From the NCBI GenBank assembly GCA_003169895.1, contig PNAE01000007.1, positions 655,670 to 719,669 on the forward strand: DNA of 64,000 bases, given 5' to 3'. Both the position numbers and the translations under genes were made by a program. The notes beneath the pieces were generated by a model. The model was not told the origin of the DNA, did not search any database, and saw only the letters and a list, made by a program, of their open reading frames with translations. Positions 41,868 through 51,959 of the stretch are shown in pieces. Origin of the DNA: Gemmatimonadota bacterium. Lineage in GTDB: Bacteria; Gemmatimonadota; Gemmatimonadetes; Gemmatimonadales; GWC2-71-9. Each line of letters begins with the position of its first letter. The first letter of the stretch is position 1.

Positions 41868-42703
41868 GGCACCTCGTGCTGGCGCTCGGGGGGCTGTCCG
41901 TACCGCTGGCGGTTCACGCGCAGCACACTGCACCGGTCGCATCGTGCATGTTCGATACCATCGCGCATCGGGACACCGTGGCTAAACTCCTTTCGGTAGT
42001 CGTCCTTCGAGGCGACGACACCCTGCCGGACGATCGGCTAAGTCATGCCGTCGGCACCATGATTCGTAACCACTTTCGCGCGCCAGCATCGATTGGTGCG
42101 CTGTTCTACCCCTACGTCACCGGGCCGATGGCCAAGGTCACGCGCCGGGTCGGCACTCTTGAGTCCTCGACCTACGGCGCCTTCGGCTTCTCGGTGCGCC
42201 GGGACGGCGCGCTTAGCGACATTCGTCTCCTCGCGACGACCGGTGATTCGGCGACCGACCTCGAAATCCTTCGGACGTTACGCGTCGCAAGTGATTCCGG
42301 CGAAGGGGTGTACCTGAACGGGGCGCTGAGGGACTCTGACGACCAGGTTCGAATCTTGATCACATCGCGAAGCGGGAATGGCGCGGAACCACTCGTTCGG
42401 CTGCATGTTCCGACGATTCATGCCGACGCCTGGGCCAGCATCCAGAGTGCGAAGGCTCCGAAATATCCGCCGAACGCGCTCCGCGCCAGAATCCCGGCGG
42501 ATGTCGAGCTGGATTTCATCATCGACGAAACGGGGCGTGTGCTGCCGAACTCGATTCGCCTGGTGTCGGCGCCGCACCTGGAATTCGCTGAGTCAGCGGA
42601 GGCGGCAGTACTGGCGGAGAAGTTCCACCCGGCCAAAGCCGGCGGCTGTCCGGTCAAGATGCGAGTGCACCAGCACGTGCGTTACACGAGCAACGATCAG
42701 TGA
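41864..42703 (+). CDS. Secreted protein with C-terminal TonB-like domain
   Basis: 279 residues from GTG 41864. Signal peptide [17 protein letters not shown]. The middle (about 20-185) has a beta-rich part ([20 protein letters not shown]) of unknown type. The C-terminal ~90 residues match a TonB_C domain: [29 protein letters not shown], then [20 protein letters not shown]. As with the 24397 gene, there is no long proline-rich linker. It overlaps both the RidA gene and the SugE gene by 4 nt. Confidence 0.75.
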   Translation: MRHLVLALGGLSVPLAVHAQHTAPVASCMFDTIAHRDTVAKLLSVVVLRGDDTLPDDRLSHAVGTMIRNHFRAPASIGALFYPYVTGPMAKVTRRVGTLESSTYGAFGFSVRRDGALSDIRLLATTGDSATDLEILRTLRVASDSGEGVYLNGALRDSDDQVRILITSRSGNGAEPLVRLHVPTIHADAWASIQSAKAPKYPPNALRARIPADVELDFIIDETGRVLPNSIRLVSAPHLEFAESAEAAVLAEKFHPAKAGGCPVKMRVHQHVRYTSNDQ

Positions 42704-43026
42704 CCGAAACCCGTGCCTGGCTCTATGTCATCATCGCCGGCGTGTTCGAGATGGTCTGGGCGATCGGCCTCAAGTACAGCCAGGGGTTCTCCCGGCCGCT
42801 CCCGAGCGCGGTGACGGCGTTCGCGATGCTGGCGTCGATGTGGTTGCTGGCGCAGGCGCTCCGTGTGCTGCCGGTCGGCACCGGCTATGCCGTATGGGTC
42901 GGCATCGGCGCAGTGGGTACGGCGATGCTTGGCATCATCCTCCTGGGAGAGTCGCGCCAGCCGATGCGGCTCCTGTCGATCGTGCTGATCGTCGTCGGGA
43001 TCGCGGGACTCCGGCTCGCCAAGTAA
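42700..43026 (+). CDS. SMR-family guanidinium exporter Gdx/SugE-like
   Basis: 108 residues with four membrane helices. The conserved helix-1 Glu is in AGVFEMVWAIGLKYSQGFSR, and the Gdx-type pattern LPVGTGYAVWVGIGAVGTAMLG follows. SMR proteins of the SugE/Gdx group export guanidinium in exchange for protons. The GTG start (42700) overlaps the upstream TonB-like gene stop. There is no guanidine riboswitch visible ahead of it, because it is an internal gene of a run. Confidence 0.92.
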   Translation: MTETRAWLYVIIAGVFEMVWAIGLKYSQGFSRPLPSAVTAFAMLASMWLLAQALRVLPVGTGYAVWVGIGAVGTAMLGIILLGESRQPMRLLSIVLIVVGIAGLRLAK

Positions 43027-43065
43027 TTGGCCACGGTGCACCCGCGCCGTCCCAAGCCGTCCAGT

Positions 43066-43359
43066 TCACCGCCGGAACAACACGATCAACAGCGCGATCA
43101 CTGCCGCCAGGATCGCGGCCGCCCCCACGGTTCTCGCCCACCGTCGACCGAGAATCCGGTTGTTCCCCTGGTACGCCGCGGCCACGCCGCCGCCAACGAT
43201 CACCAGCCCGAGCAGGTCCCAGGTGGACTCGTGGCGTACCCAGCTGCGGTAGACCGCGTCCATCAGCAGCCCGAAGGACAGCACCTGGCACGCCCAGCGA
43301 TAGCTGGCGTTCTCGACCATCACGACGCGCTCATCGCGCTCGAGCAGTGGCGGGTTCAT
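43066..43359 (-). CDS. Small membrane protein paired with an XRE regulator
   Basis: 97 residues with two to three hydrophobic segments (WACQVLSFGLLMDAVY, LLGLVIVGGGVAAAY and VGAAAILAAVIALLIVLF). The N-terminus LLERDERVVMVENASYRW is hydrophilic. The pairing with a short helix-turn-helix gene recurs in many bacteria; the role is not established. The stop codon of the XRE gene overlaps this start as ATGA. Confidence 0.75.
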   Translation of the reverse strand: MNPPLLERDERVVMVENASYRWACQVLSFGLLMDAVYRSWVRHESTWDLLGLVIVGGGVAAAYQGNNRILGRRWARTVGAAAILAAVIALLIVLFRR

Positions 43360-43577
43360 GGCACCTCCTCTTCCAAGTAGAACAGCTCGTCAACGTTTTC
43401 ATTCAGGCGCTCGGCCAGTCGGAACGCGAGCAACGCCGAGGGACAGTAGGTGGCGGTCTCGATCGAACTGATCGTCTGCCGGGTGACGCCGACCTGCCGC
43501 GCCAGTTCTTCCTGCGACATGCCATGCTCGGCACGGGCCACCTTGAGCCGATTTCCAAGCCGAGTCTTGGCTGCCAT
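43356..43577 (-). CDS. XRE-family helix-turn-helix regulator
   Basis: 73 residues, a single HTH domain: LGNRLKVARAEHGMSQEELARQVGVTRQTISSIETATYCPSALLAFRLAERLN. This is the short Cro/CI-type form, YozG-like, commonly encoded with a small membrane protein. GGGAGGTGA lies just upstream of ATG 43577. A promoter-like TTGACA and an inverted repeat sit upstream at 43606-43637, consistent with autoregulation. The 43578-43846 spacer otherwise shows no gene. Confidence 0.95.
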   Translation of the reverse strand: MAAKTRLGNRLKVARAEHGMSQEELARQVGVTRQTISSIETATYCPSALLAFRLAERLNENVDELFYLEEEVP

Positions 43578-43605
43578 TCTCACCTCCCAGACATCTTCAA
43601 GCCTA

Positions 43606-43637
43606 CTAGTCTTGCTTGTCAATGTCAAGTAAACTAG
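43606..43637 (-). promoter_or_regulatory. Candidate promoter/operator of the XRE-membrane gene pair
   Basis: On the minus strand a consensus -35 TTGACA lies in GTTTACTTGACATTGACAAG. On the + strand CTAGT...CTTG and CAAG...ACTAG are arranged as an imperfect dyad around it. A repressor bound here would block the promoter. No clean -10 is seen. Confidence 0.4.
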
Positions 43638-43846
43638 GCAAAATAACCGTTATACCAGTCAGAGCGTCTGAATCACACCGATTTCTGACATTGGTGCAGG
43701 AGAGCATGGCGGCGCATCGACCTACGAATAACGGCAGGGGCGGTGGGTGCGGGGGTGTGGGCGCGATGGGTCGGGGGGCGTGAGGCCGAAGACCGCGTTC
43801 CATTGGCACCCTCACGCCGACGCCTTTATGCTTGTCCTCGAATTCG

Positions 43847-43919
43847 GGCCAGGTAGCTCAGTTGGTAGAGCACGTGACTGAAAATCACGGTGTCGGCAGT
43901 TCGATTCTGCCCCTGGCCA
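43847..43919 (+). tRNA. tRNA-Phe (anticodon GAA)
   Basis: 73 nt. Acceptor stem GGCCAGG/CCTGGCC, D-arm GCTC-AGTTGGTA-GAGC, anticodon arm CGTGA-CTGAAAA-TCACG with anticodon GAA, and T-arm GGCAG-TTCGATT-CTGCC, with discriminator A. The 3' CCA is not encoded, so it must be added by the nucleotidyltransferase. Confidence 0.97.
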
Positions 43920-43989
43920 CTCGAACAACAGCCATGAGCCAGACGGGTACGTCAGCGTTCGCGACGTGCGCGCCAGCTCAGCCTGGCGG

Positions 43990-44017
43990 GCTCACGGCTC
44001 ATCGCTCATCGCTCACA
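43990..44017. repeat. Heptamer array (GCTCATC type)
   Basis: Four units in phase: GCTCACG, GCTCATC, GCTCATC, GCTCACA. It carries the TGA stop of the minus-strand decarboxylase. An inverted fragment, CATGAGCC, is near 43932. Confidence 0.75.
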
Positions 44018-45485
44018 GTCCCTGTAACAACTCCTGCCCGATCGCCCGCATGTTTTCGAACGTCGCCTCGATATCCGCAACCGTGGTCCGGTGCGAACAG
44101 ATCGACAACCTCTGCGTGACGCGCCCGCGGATGCGTGTCGTCATCGCGAACGCCAGCAACCGCCGCTGCAACTCGTCGGAAATCCGCTGGTTGAGCTGGT
44201 CGAGTAGCGCGTCGTCGCCGCGCAGCTCCTTGGGTGCCCACCGGAACGAGTAGATGTAGAGTAGCGGTGCCGGCTGCACCACCTCGAAGTCATCGGACCC
44301 ACTCACCAGCTCGTGCAGCCGCTTGGCGCATGCCATCGTCTGGCGGAAGAAGGTCCGGATCCCGTCGGCGCCGTAGTAGCGCAGCGTCATCCACACCTTG
44401 AGGGCGCGCCAGCCACGCGATAATTGCGGGCCGTAGTCGAAGTAGTTGAGGCCGCTGTACTCGTTGTCGCTGGCAGGGAGCAGGTAAGTGGCGTGCATTG
44501 CATAGGTGCGCCGCAGCGCTTCGATGTCGCGCACCAGCAGGCAACCGGCCTCGTACGGAACGCCGAGCCACTTGTGCGCATCGAACGATACGGAATCGGC
44601 ACGTGACATTCCGGCAAGCTGCGGTCGCAGCTCTGGGAGCATGCCGCCAAGTGCGCCGCACGCGCCGTCGAGGTGCAGCCAGAGATTGCGGCGGCCGGCA
44701 ATATCGGCGAGTCCGTTGATGTCATCAATCGCACCGACGTTGATCGATCCGACGTGTCCCACGACGCAGAACGGCGTGCTGCCGGCGGCGATGTCGACGT
44801 CGAGCATCTGCTCGAGGGCGCCCACGTCGATGGTGAAGTCCTTCCGCGAGGGCACGGCCCGCAGTGCCGAGCGCCCCAAGCCGAGGAGGTCCACCGCCCG
44901 AACCAGCGAGACGTGCGTTTCGTGGTCGGCCATGTACACGGTCATCGGACCGGCCCCATTCCGGGACTGCAGGCCTTCCGCGTTGATGTCCCACGTGGCC
45001 TTGGCGCAAAGGGCGGTACGCAGGGCTGCGACGTTCGCCATCGTGCCGCCGCTCAGAAAGACGCCGCCGCAGTCCGGGTTGTAGCCGATCAGCTCGGCCA
45101 GCCAGCGAACGGTGCGGCGCTCGATCTCGGTCGCGGCCGGCGAGGCTCGCCAGCCGCCGCAGTTGGGATTGACGGTGCTGGCCAGCGCGTCCGCAAGCGC
45201 ACCAATCTGCGATCCGGATCCGTTGACGAACCCGAACCACCGGGGTGAACCCTGCCGCGACGAGTTGGGGATGATCTTGTCCCGCCAATCGGCAAGGATC
45301 GCGCTGACGGGTTCACCACGGTCCGGCGGCGGTGCATCGAACAGCGCCGCAACATCGGCGGGCTGGCAGCCTGGAAACGCCGGGGCGGATTGCAGGTCGG
45401 CGTAATAGTCGGCGAGAAGCTCAATGACGTCATGGCCCAGCGCCTCGAACTCGGCGCGGGGAAGGTCGGGGTGCAGATCAGGCAC
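44013..45485 (-). CDS. PLP-dependent group II decarboxylase (aromatic/amino acid)
   Basis: About 490 residues. Group II (aromatic-L-amino-acid/glutamate) decarboxylase fold: PRWFGFVNGSG, GVFLSGGTMANVAALRTAL, the substrate-side HLDGACGALGGML and the Schiff-base lysine in DAHKWLGVPYEAG. It probably decarboxylates an aromatic amino acid, but substrate specificity cannot be told. GGAG precedes GTG 45485 by 5 nt; GTG 45491 overlaps that site. It is a single gene facing the tRNA. Confidence 0.92.
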   Translation of the reverse strand: MPDLHPDLPRAEFEALGHDVIELLADYYADLQSAPAFPGCQPADVAALFDAPPPDRGEPVSAILADWRDKIIPNSSRQGSPRWFGFVNGSGSQIGALADALASTVNPNCGGWRASPAATEIERRTVRWLAELIGYNPDCGGVFLSGGTMANVAALRTALCAKATWDINAEGLQSRNGAGPMTVYMADHETHVSLVRAVDLLGLGRSALRAVPSRKDFTIDVGALEQMLDVDIAAGSTPFCVVGHVGSINVGAIDDINGLADIAGRRNLWLHLDGACGALGGMLPELRPQLAGMSRADSVSFDAHKWLGVPYEAGCLLVRDIEALRRTYAMHATYLLPASDNEYSGLNYFDYGPQLSRGWRALKVWMTLRYYGADGIRTFFRQTMACAKRLHELVSGSDDFEVVQPAPLLYIYSFRWAPKELRGDDALLDQLNQRISDELQRRLLAFAMTTRIRGRVTQRLSICSHRTTVADIEATFENMRAIGQELLQGL

Positions 45486-45821
45486 GGCCACTCCACTCGG
45501 GTGATGGTTACACGCTGCTGCGGAGGATTATCGCCGGACGTGTCCCGATCGGCCACCGCAGACTGAACGGCGTTCCTCCTTGATTTGACGATCGGTTGAT
45601 CCTGCGCATTCAGCTTGTGACCCGCGGGACCAGCCATCCGTGGGGTCAGTCCGCGTCGCGCCGCGCAGCGACGGTTGAGCGAAGCGAAACCGCGGCCGCA
45701 ACGCGGGCCGGCCCAGCCGCGCGCCGCCCCGGTCGAATGGCCGGCTCGCCCTCCATTTTCTGGTACCTTCGGCTATGCTACGAGAACACCAGAGGTGGCC
45801 CGACCGGGCCAGGAGGTTGCC
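45486..45821. other. Spacer between two divergent genes
   Basis: A 336-bp stretch between the decarboxylase start and a lipoprotein start. It must contain promoters for both sides. It is GC-rich in its right half (GCGAAGCGAAACCGCGGCC and similar) and shows no gene, tRNA or clear heptamer array. Confidence 0.5.
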
Positions 45822-46289
45822 ATGCGCAGTGTCCGCCTAGTAGCCATCGGCGCGCTCGTCACCGTCATCGCCTGCAGTGGTGATCAGGTGCCCGACCCGG
45901 CGGCCGTTGCCGGCACATGGAGCTTCACGTACGCGAACGTCACCGGCTCCGGGGTCACCTGTAACGGCACGCTGACGTTCACGATCACCCAGTCCGGCGA
46001 CACGTTTGCTGGACAGCAGGTGGGTGCCGGCACGGTGTCGTGCACCGGCGCCGTTCCCACCTTCATCGTGGCGGGCGCCACCGACTCCTCCACCTTCGGT
46101 GGCGAGACGATGTACGCGGGGATCGCCTCGAGCAATCAGGTCGCGTTCGCACTGGGCTTGCTGCAGACCCGGGATGCCGGCACGGTGACGTCGGCCACGG
46201 TGATGTCGGGTACCACGACCTGGGAACTCCCGGTCAAGCCGCGCGGCACGGTGACACTCAACGGCACCTGGAGCGCGGTGAAGGAGTAG
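45822..46289 (+). CDS. Small lipoprotein of unknown function
   Basis: 155 residues with a lipoprotein signal (VRLVAIGALVTVIAC) and a beta-barrel-like repeat pattern: GTWSFTYANVTGSGVTC, GTLTFTITQSGDTFAGQQVG, VTLNGTWSAVKE. This alternating GTW...TG pattern is lipocalin-like or similar to small beta-barrel outer-membrane-associated proteins. AGGAGG lies 6 nt before ATG 45822, a strong start. No function can be assigned. Confidence 0.8.
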   Translation: MRSVRLVAIGALVTVIACSGDQVPDPAAVAGTWSFTYANVTGSGVTCNGTLTFTITQSGDTFAGQQVGAGTVSCTGAVPTFIVAGATDSSTFGGETMYAGIASSNQVAFALGLLQTRDAGTVTSATVMSGTTTWELPVKPRGTVTLNGTWSAVKE

Positions 46290-46337
46290 ACCTCGACTGA
46301 CCGGCCGAGGCGAGTCGATCCGGGCTACGTTTGGTGG

Positions 46338-47015
46338 ATGCCGCGCTCCCGCGACGCAACCCGACTGGGCGGTACCCGAAAGCCGCGCACCAATCCCCAC
46401 GCGGCGGCGCGCCGGGAGCTCTCAGCGCGGCACCCGCGTCTGGCGCGCCTGTGTGAGCTGGCGCATCCGCTCGAACGGACCATTCCAGACAAGCGGCCGC
46501 TATCGCACCTGGTCGTGCGCACCATCGTCGGTCAGCTGGTTTCGACGGCCGCGGCACGCAGCATCATGCAGACGCTGCTCGATGCGCACCGCGACATCGA
46601 CGGCATCGTCGCCTGGGCAATGCGCACGCCGGAAGACGCGCCGCCGTCCCACTCATTGTCGCGTGCCAAGCGCAAGGCGATCGCGCACTGGGGATTCTTT
46701 CTCGCGGAACATGGCGATCCACGCAAGAAGTGGCAGGATCTTTCCGCCGACCAACTCATCGCCGAAATTGTCGCATTGCGCGGACTCGGCCCGTGGAGTG
46801 CGCACATGATCGCGATCTTCGGCTTCGGACATCCGGGGATCTGGCCCGAGGGCGATGCGGGCGTGGTGCGTGCGGCGACAGTGGTGTTCAAGGGCATCCG
46901 GAAACCGGCCATGCGCCGGTTGATCGCCGGCCACGAGAGCCACGTGGCGCTGTGCTGCTGGGCGTTGCTGGACAAGGGGCGGCTGGAAGACTTCGAAGCA
47001 ACAAGCAAGAAGTGA
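46338..47015 (+). CDS. AlkA-type DNA-3-methyladenine glycosylase (HhH-GPD)
   Basis: 225 residues. HhH-GPD fold: helix-hairpin-helix LRGLGPWSAHMIAIFGFGHP and catalytic Asp in WPEGDAGVVRA. It should remove alkylated purines in base-excision repair. The N-terminal part (FIRS: LVVRTIVGQLVSTAAARSIM) is the usual AlkA helix. The last residues SKK and stop come from the heptamer repeat. Confidence 0.9.
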   Translation: MPRSRDATRLGGTRKPRTNPHAAARRELSARHPRLARLCELAHPLERTIPDKRPLSHLVVRTIVGQLVSTAAARSIMQTLLDAHRDIDGIVAWAMRTPEDAPPSHSLSRAKRKAIAHWGFFLAEHGDPRKKWQDLSADQLIAEIVALRGLGPWSAHMIAIFGFGHPGIWPEGDAGVVRAATVVFKGIRKPAMRRLIAGHESHVALCCWALLDKGRLEDFEATSKK

Positions 47016-47064
47016 GAAGTACGCAGGAACGGCCGTCAGGGCGTCTCCTTCTTGGTGCTTACTT
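46998..47064. repeat. Inverted pair of heptamer arrays
   Basis: Left arm: GCAACAA, GCAAGAA, GTGAGAA, GTACGCA. Right arm: TTCTTGG, TGCTTAC and TTTTCCC. The glycosylase stop is in the left arm; the 38-residue membrane-peptide stop is in the right arm. It lies between two convergent coding ends. Confidence 0.8.
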
Positions 47065-47175
47065 TTCCCGATACCCCGTCAACGCGGCCAGCACGTTGGC
47101 GACAATGAAGACGCCGATAATGCAGGCGATGAAGCCAACGATGTAGGCATATTCCGGCAACGCATGAGATGGCAC
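47059..47175 (-). CDS. 38-residue single-pass membrane peptide
   Basis: A short frame of 38 codons (GTG 47175 to TAA 47059). One long hydrophobic segment fills the middle (AYIVGFIACIIGVFIVANVL), with a short N-terminal head (PSHALPEY) and a basic tail (TGYREK). GGGAG sits 5 nt before GTG, a good ribosome site for a minus-strand start. The stop lies in the right arm of a heptamer element. No family is recognised. It may be a true small membrane protein or a chance frame; the SD supports the former. Confidence 0.6.
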   Translation of the reverse strand: MPSHALPEYAYIVGFIACIIGVFIVANVLAALTGYREK

Positions 47176-47206
47176 GATCGCTCCCGTTCAAGTTGCAGGG
47201 GAATCT

Positions 47207-47402
47207 CTACTTCCCCTTGGCCACCGTCAACGCCGCCACATGGACACTCAGGCTGTGATTGATCCGGAACCCGACGATGCCATCGACGCCAACTTCCGCG
47301 CGCGGCCCGGTCGCCACCACGACATCGTTGATGAGAAACCGGACTGACTCGGTGCTAGCGCGGACCTTGAACACGTTCTCGACGTTGCCCTTGTCACCCG
47401 CC
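47207..47402 (-). pseudogene. Probable remnant of a carbohydrate-active or LamG/DUF1080-like domain
   Basis: The last ~60 codons of this frame look protein-like: NVFKVRASTESVRFLINDVV, then DGIVGFRINHSLSVHVAALTV. This resembles the C-terminal edge strand of DUF1080/LamG-type beta-sandwich domains (IGFQINHxLNVHV). Upstream in the same frame the sequence turns Arg/Pro-rich and non-protein-like. So this is likely the 3' end of a broken gene. The 47403-47710 spacer shows no intact gene. Confidence 0.4.
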
Positions 47403-47710
47403 GGTACTCGCCCGGGGGCCTCGGCGGGGAAGCGGCTGGCGCTGCTTTGGTGTGCTCCGGGCCGGTGCCGCGCCCGTCGCGGGACGGGCATACGACGCGT
47501 TCGCGCGCCGGCGCGCCGCCATATCCCGGCGCTTTGGGCTCGCATGCACCCGGCCGAGACTGGAGGAAAGGGACCGGTGGTTGTCGTCCTGAGCGACACC
47601 GTCAAGAAACTGAACATCTTCCCGTGAACTTCGGCGGGGGCCAGGTTGTTTCACCGCGGTAGCCGCCTCATGGCACTTCTCATATCGACCGTCGTTCGAA
47701 AGGCATCTGA

Positions 47711-49684
47711 ATGATCCGTCGGGTCGGTACGGTCATCGCCCTCGCCCTGGTCGCCGCTTGCAGCGCGGACATGACGCCGGTCTCGACCACCTATACCGTT
47801 GCCTTGGCCCTTGATTCCGTCGCGATGCGGGCGGGCGACTCGATTGTCCCATCGGCCAGGGTCACAGTGAACGGCGTGCCGCGGGCCGCCAATTCGCGGG
47901 AAATCACGGTGTCGTCGTCGGACACGTCTGTGATCGCCGTCGCCTCAAACGGCGCGCTGATGGCTCTGGGTCACGGCAGCGCCACCGTCACCGTCCGCTG
48001 GGTGGCCACATCGAGCATCGCCGCAGCGCAACTGGTGACCGTGGTCTCGGAAGACCTGACCGGCGTCAGCCTGGTCGCTCCGTTGACGATGGTTCCCGGC
48101 GATACGGCCACGTTTGTAGTCACGGGCAGAATTCGTGGTGGGCGAGTCGTGCCGAGTCCGGCGAGCGTCACGGTCACCAGCCGGAATCCCGCCGTGGTGA
48201 CGGCCGGTGCCAATCAGGCAATCGCCGTTGCACCCGGCACGACCTGGATCGTTGCGACGGCGTCGACGGGGGTGTCGGATTCTTCCTTCGTCACGGTTGC
48301 CGTGGGCGCGCCAACGCGCATCATCATCACGCCGCACGCGGCATCCATTACAGTCGGTTTGACGCTGTCCACTACGGTCACGATGACCGACCGCCGCGAC
48401 AATCCCGTCACCGCCGTCGCGCCGGCATACAGCAGCAGCTCCATATCAGTCGCTACCGTGCAGCAGGACGGCACCGTGACCGGCAAGGCGGGTGGTTCCG
48501 CGCTCATCATCGTGCAGGCCGGCACCGCTGCCGACACGCTTCACCTGACCATCGCGCCCGCGCTGTCGGTCGTCACTCGGCTGATGGTGTCACCCGACAG
48601 TGTGACATTGAATCCTGGCGGCGCGGCATCGATTCAAGTCCAGGCGCTCGACGCCCAGGGCAATCCGATGACGTTGCCTGCACTGACGTGGCAATCGCAG
48701 ACGAGTGGGATCAGCGTAACGAGCGCCGGCGTGATTCAAGCTGCGTCGAGCATCAGCAGCACGATCTCGAACGGCGTGGTGCGGGTGTCGAGTGGTATAG
48801 TTGCGGCGACGGTGCGAGTCGCCGTTGTCGTGGTCGTCGTGCCACCGCCGCCGCCGCCGAGCGATAACGGGTACGTATCGATTCGTTGGGTTGGTACCGC
48901 ACCGTCGCCAGCGGTCGCGGCGGCGTTCGAAGCTGCGCGCACGCGGATCAACGGGCTGTTCAACAGCTTCAACGGCGTCAGCGCAATCGATCTCAACGTT
49001 CCCGCCGGCACCTGCATGGCCGGCGCACCGGCACTTGTCGAAACCGTGCCTGGCATCGTGATCTTCGCGCAGGTCACCCCGATCGATGGCGCGGGTGGCA
49101 TCCTCGGATCGGCCGGCCCGTGCCTGGTGCGCAACAGCACTTGGCTGCCGATTGTCGGCGCCATGCAGTTCGACAGCGCCGACATGGACGCCATGGTGGG
49201 CGGCGGGTTGCTCAACGGCGTCGTCCTGCACGAAATGATGCACACGCTCGGGTTCGGAACCATCTGGGGCCCAGGACCGCAGAACGAGGTGGCCTCGCCG
49301 ACCGGGGCCGACCCCCGCTACATCGGCACCGTCGGTGAGTCGGCCTACGCCGGTCTGGGCGCGGCCGATGCACCCAGCGGCGTGCCGGTGGAAAACACCG
49401 GCGGTAGCGGTACGAAAGGCTCGCACTGGCGCGAGTCGGTGTTCCACAGCGAGTTGATGACTGGATGGGCCGATGGTGCAATGCAGCTGAGTCGGGTGAC
49501 GATCGGCGCATTGAAGGACTTTGGCTACGACGTCGACCTGAACAAGGCCGATTCGTTCTCGCTGTCGTCCTCGCTCGTGGCTTCACTGCGCGCATCACAA
49601 CAGCTCGGCGAGCAAACGAAGACGCCGATCGGCGTGGTCGGCAGTGGCGGCCAAATCACACCGTTCCCCGGGACAGTACACTAG
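47711..49684 (+). CDS. Lipoprotein with Ig-like (BIG2) repeats and leishmanolysin-like metalloprotease domain
   Basis: 657 residues. Lipoprotein signal LALVAACSA. Then about four BIG2-type Ig-like repeats (for example TVSSSDTSVIAVASNGALMA and VATVQQDGTVTGKAGGSALI). A Pro-rich linker (VVVVPPPPPPSDNGYV) leads to a metalloprotease domain with HEMMHTLGFG (HExxH with the M8-like downstream glycine) and then GSHWRESVFHSELMTGWAD, matching the M8 His plus Met-turn region. It should be a surface-tethered zinc protease. No activating partner is visible. Confidence 0.85.
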   Translation: MIRRVGTVIALALVAACSADMTPVSTTYTVALALDSVAMRAGDSIVPSARVTVNGVPRAANSREITVSSSDTSVIAVASNGALMALGHGSATVTVRWVATSSIAAAQLVTVVSEDLTGVSLVAPLTMVPGDTATFVVTGRIRGGRVVPSPASVTVTSRNPAVVTAGANQAIAVAPGTTWIVATASTGVSDSSFVTVAVGAPTRIIITPHAASITVGLTLSTTVTMTDRRDNPVTAVAPAYSSSSISVATVQQDGTVTGKAGGSALIIVQAGTAADTLHLTIAPALSVVTRLMVSPDSVTLNPGGAASIQVQALDAQGNPMTLPALTWQSQTSGISVTSAGVIQAASSISSTISNGVVRVSSGIVAATVRVAVVVVVVPPPPPPSDNGYVSIRWVGTAPSPAVAAAFEAARTRINGLFNSFNGVSAIDLNVPAGTCMAGAPALVETVPGIVIFAQVTPIDGAGGILGSAGPCLVRNSTWLPIVGAMQFDSADMDAMVGGGLLNGVVLHEMMHTLGFGTIWGPGPQNEVASPTGADPRYIGTVGESAYAGLGAADAPSGVPVENTGGSGTKGSHWRESVFHSELMTGWADGAMQLSRVTIGALKDFGYDVDLNKADSFSLSSSLVASLRASQQLGEQTKTPIGVVGSGGQITPFPGTVH

Positions 49685-49876
49685 TCTCAGCCGTCCGCCA
49701 CGAGCCCCAGCCGGTTAGGACTCGACCGGGACCCCGGACTAATTCGCCGACCCTACCGTCTGGGGCGCATGGCTCGTGGTCGCGGCTCTTTTTCCCCGCC
49801 TCAGGCATCCTTTCCCTGTTAGCCCGCGTCTCAGCTTTGGACATGGGCCAGCCGTATATTCTCTGACTGTGGCATA

Positions 49877-49972
49877 GTGGCTGTTGGCTGTTGGCTATCT
49901 CGCGTGGGACATCGAGGCGGCCGTGAACGGGATGCCGGCGTGGGCACGGAACAGCCAGTAGCCAATAGCCAA
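49877..49972. repeat. Inverted pair of heptamer arrays (TTGGCTG type)
   Basis: Left arm: GTGGCTG, TTGGCTG, TTGGCTA (49877-49897). Right arm: CAGCCAG, TAGCCAA, TAGCCAA (49952-49972). They are near-perfect complements with about 55 bp between. The element lies in the 317-bp spacer between the M8-like protease gene and the kinase gene; the rest of that spacer shows no gene. Confidence 0.88.
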
Positions 49973-50001
49973 GAGCGCGTTCCTTTACCGTGGCATGGCA
50001 A

Positions 50002-51939
<1,938 letters not shown>

Positions 51940-51959
51940 CGACCGGGACTTCCTGACTC

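Noticed and set aside
42700..43026. Guanidine riboswitch before the SugE/Gdx gene
   Set aside because: The gene starts inside the previous coding region with a 4-nt overlap, leaving no room for a leader RNA.
47447..47662. Plus-strand short frame ending VVVVLSDTVKKLNIFP
   Set aside because: The last residues look protein-like, but the upstream part is Arg/Pro-rich and has no ribosome site; no family is recognised.
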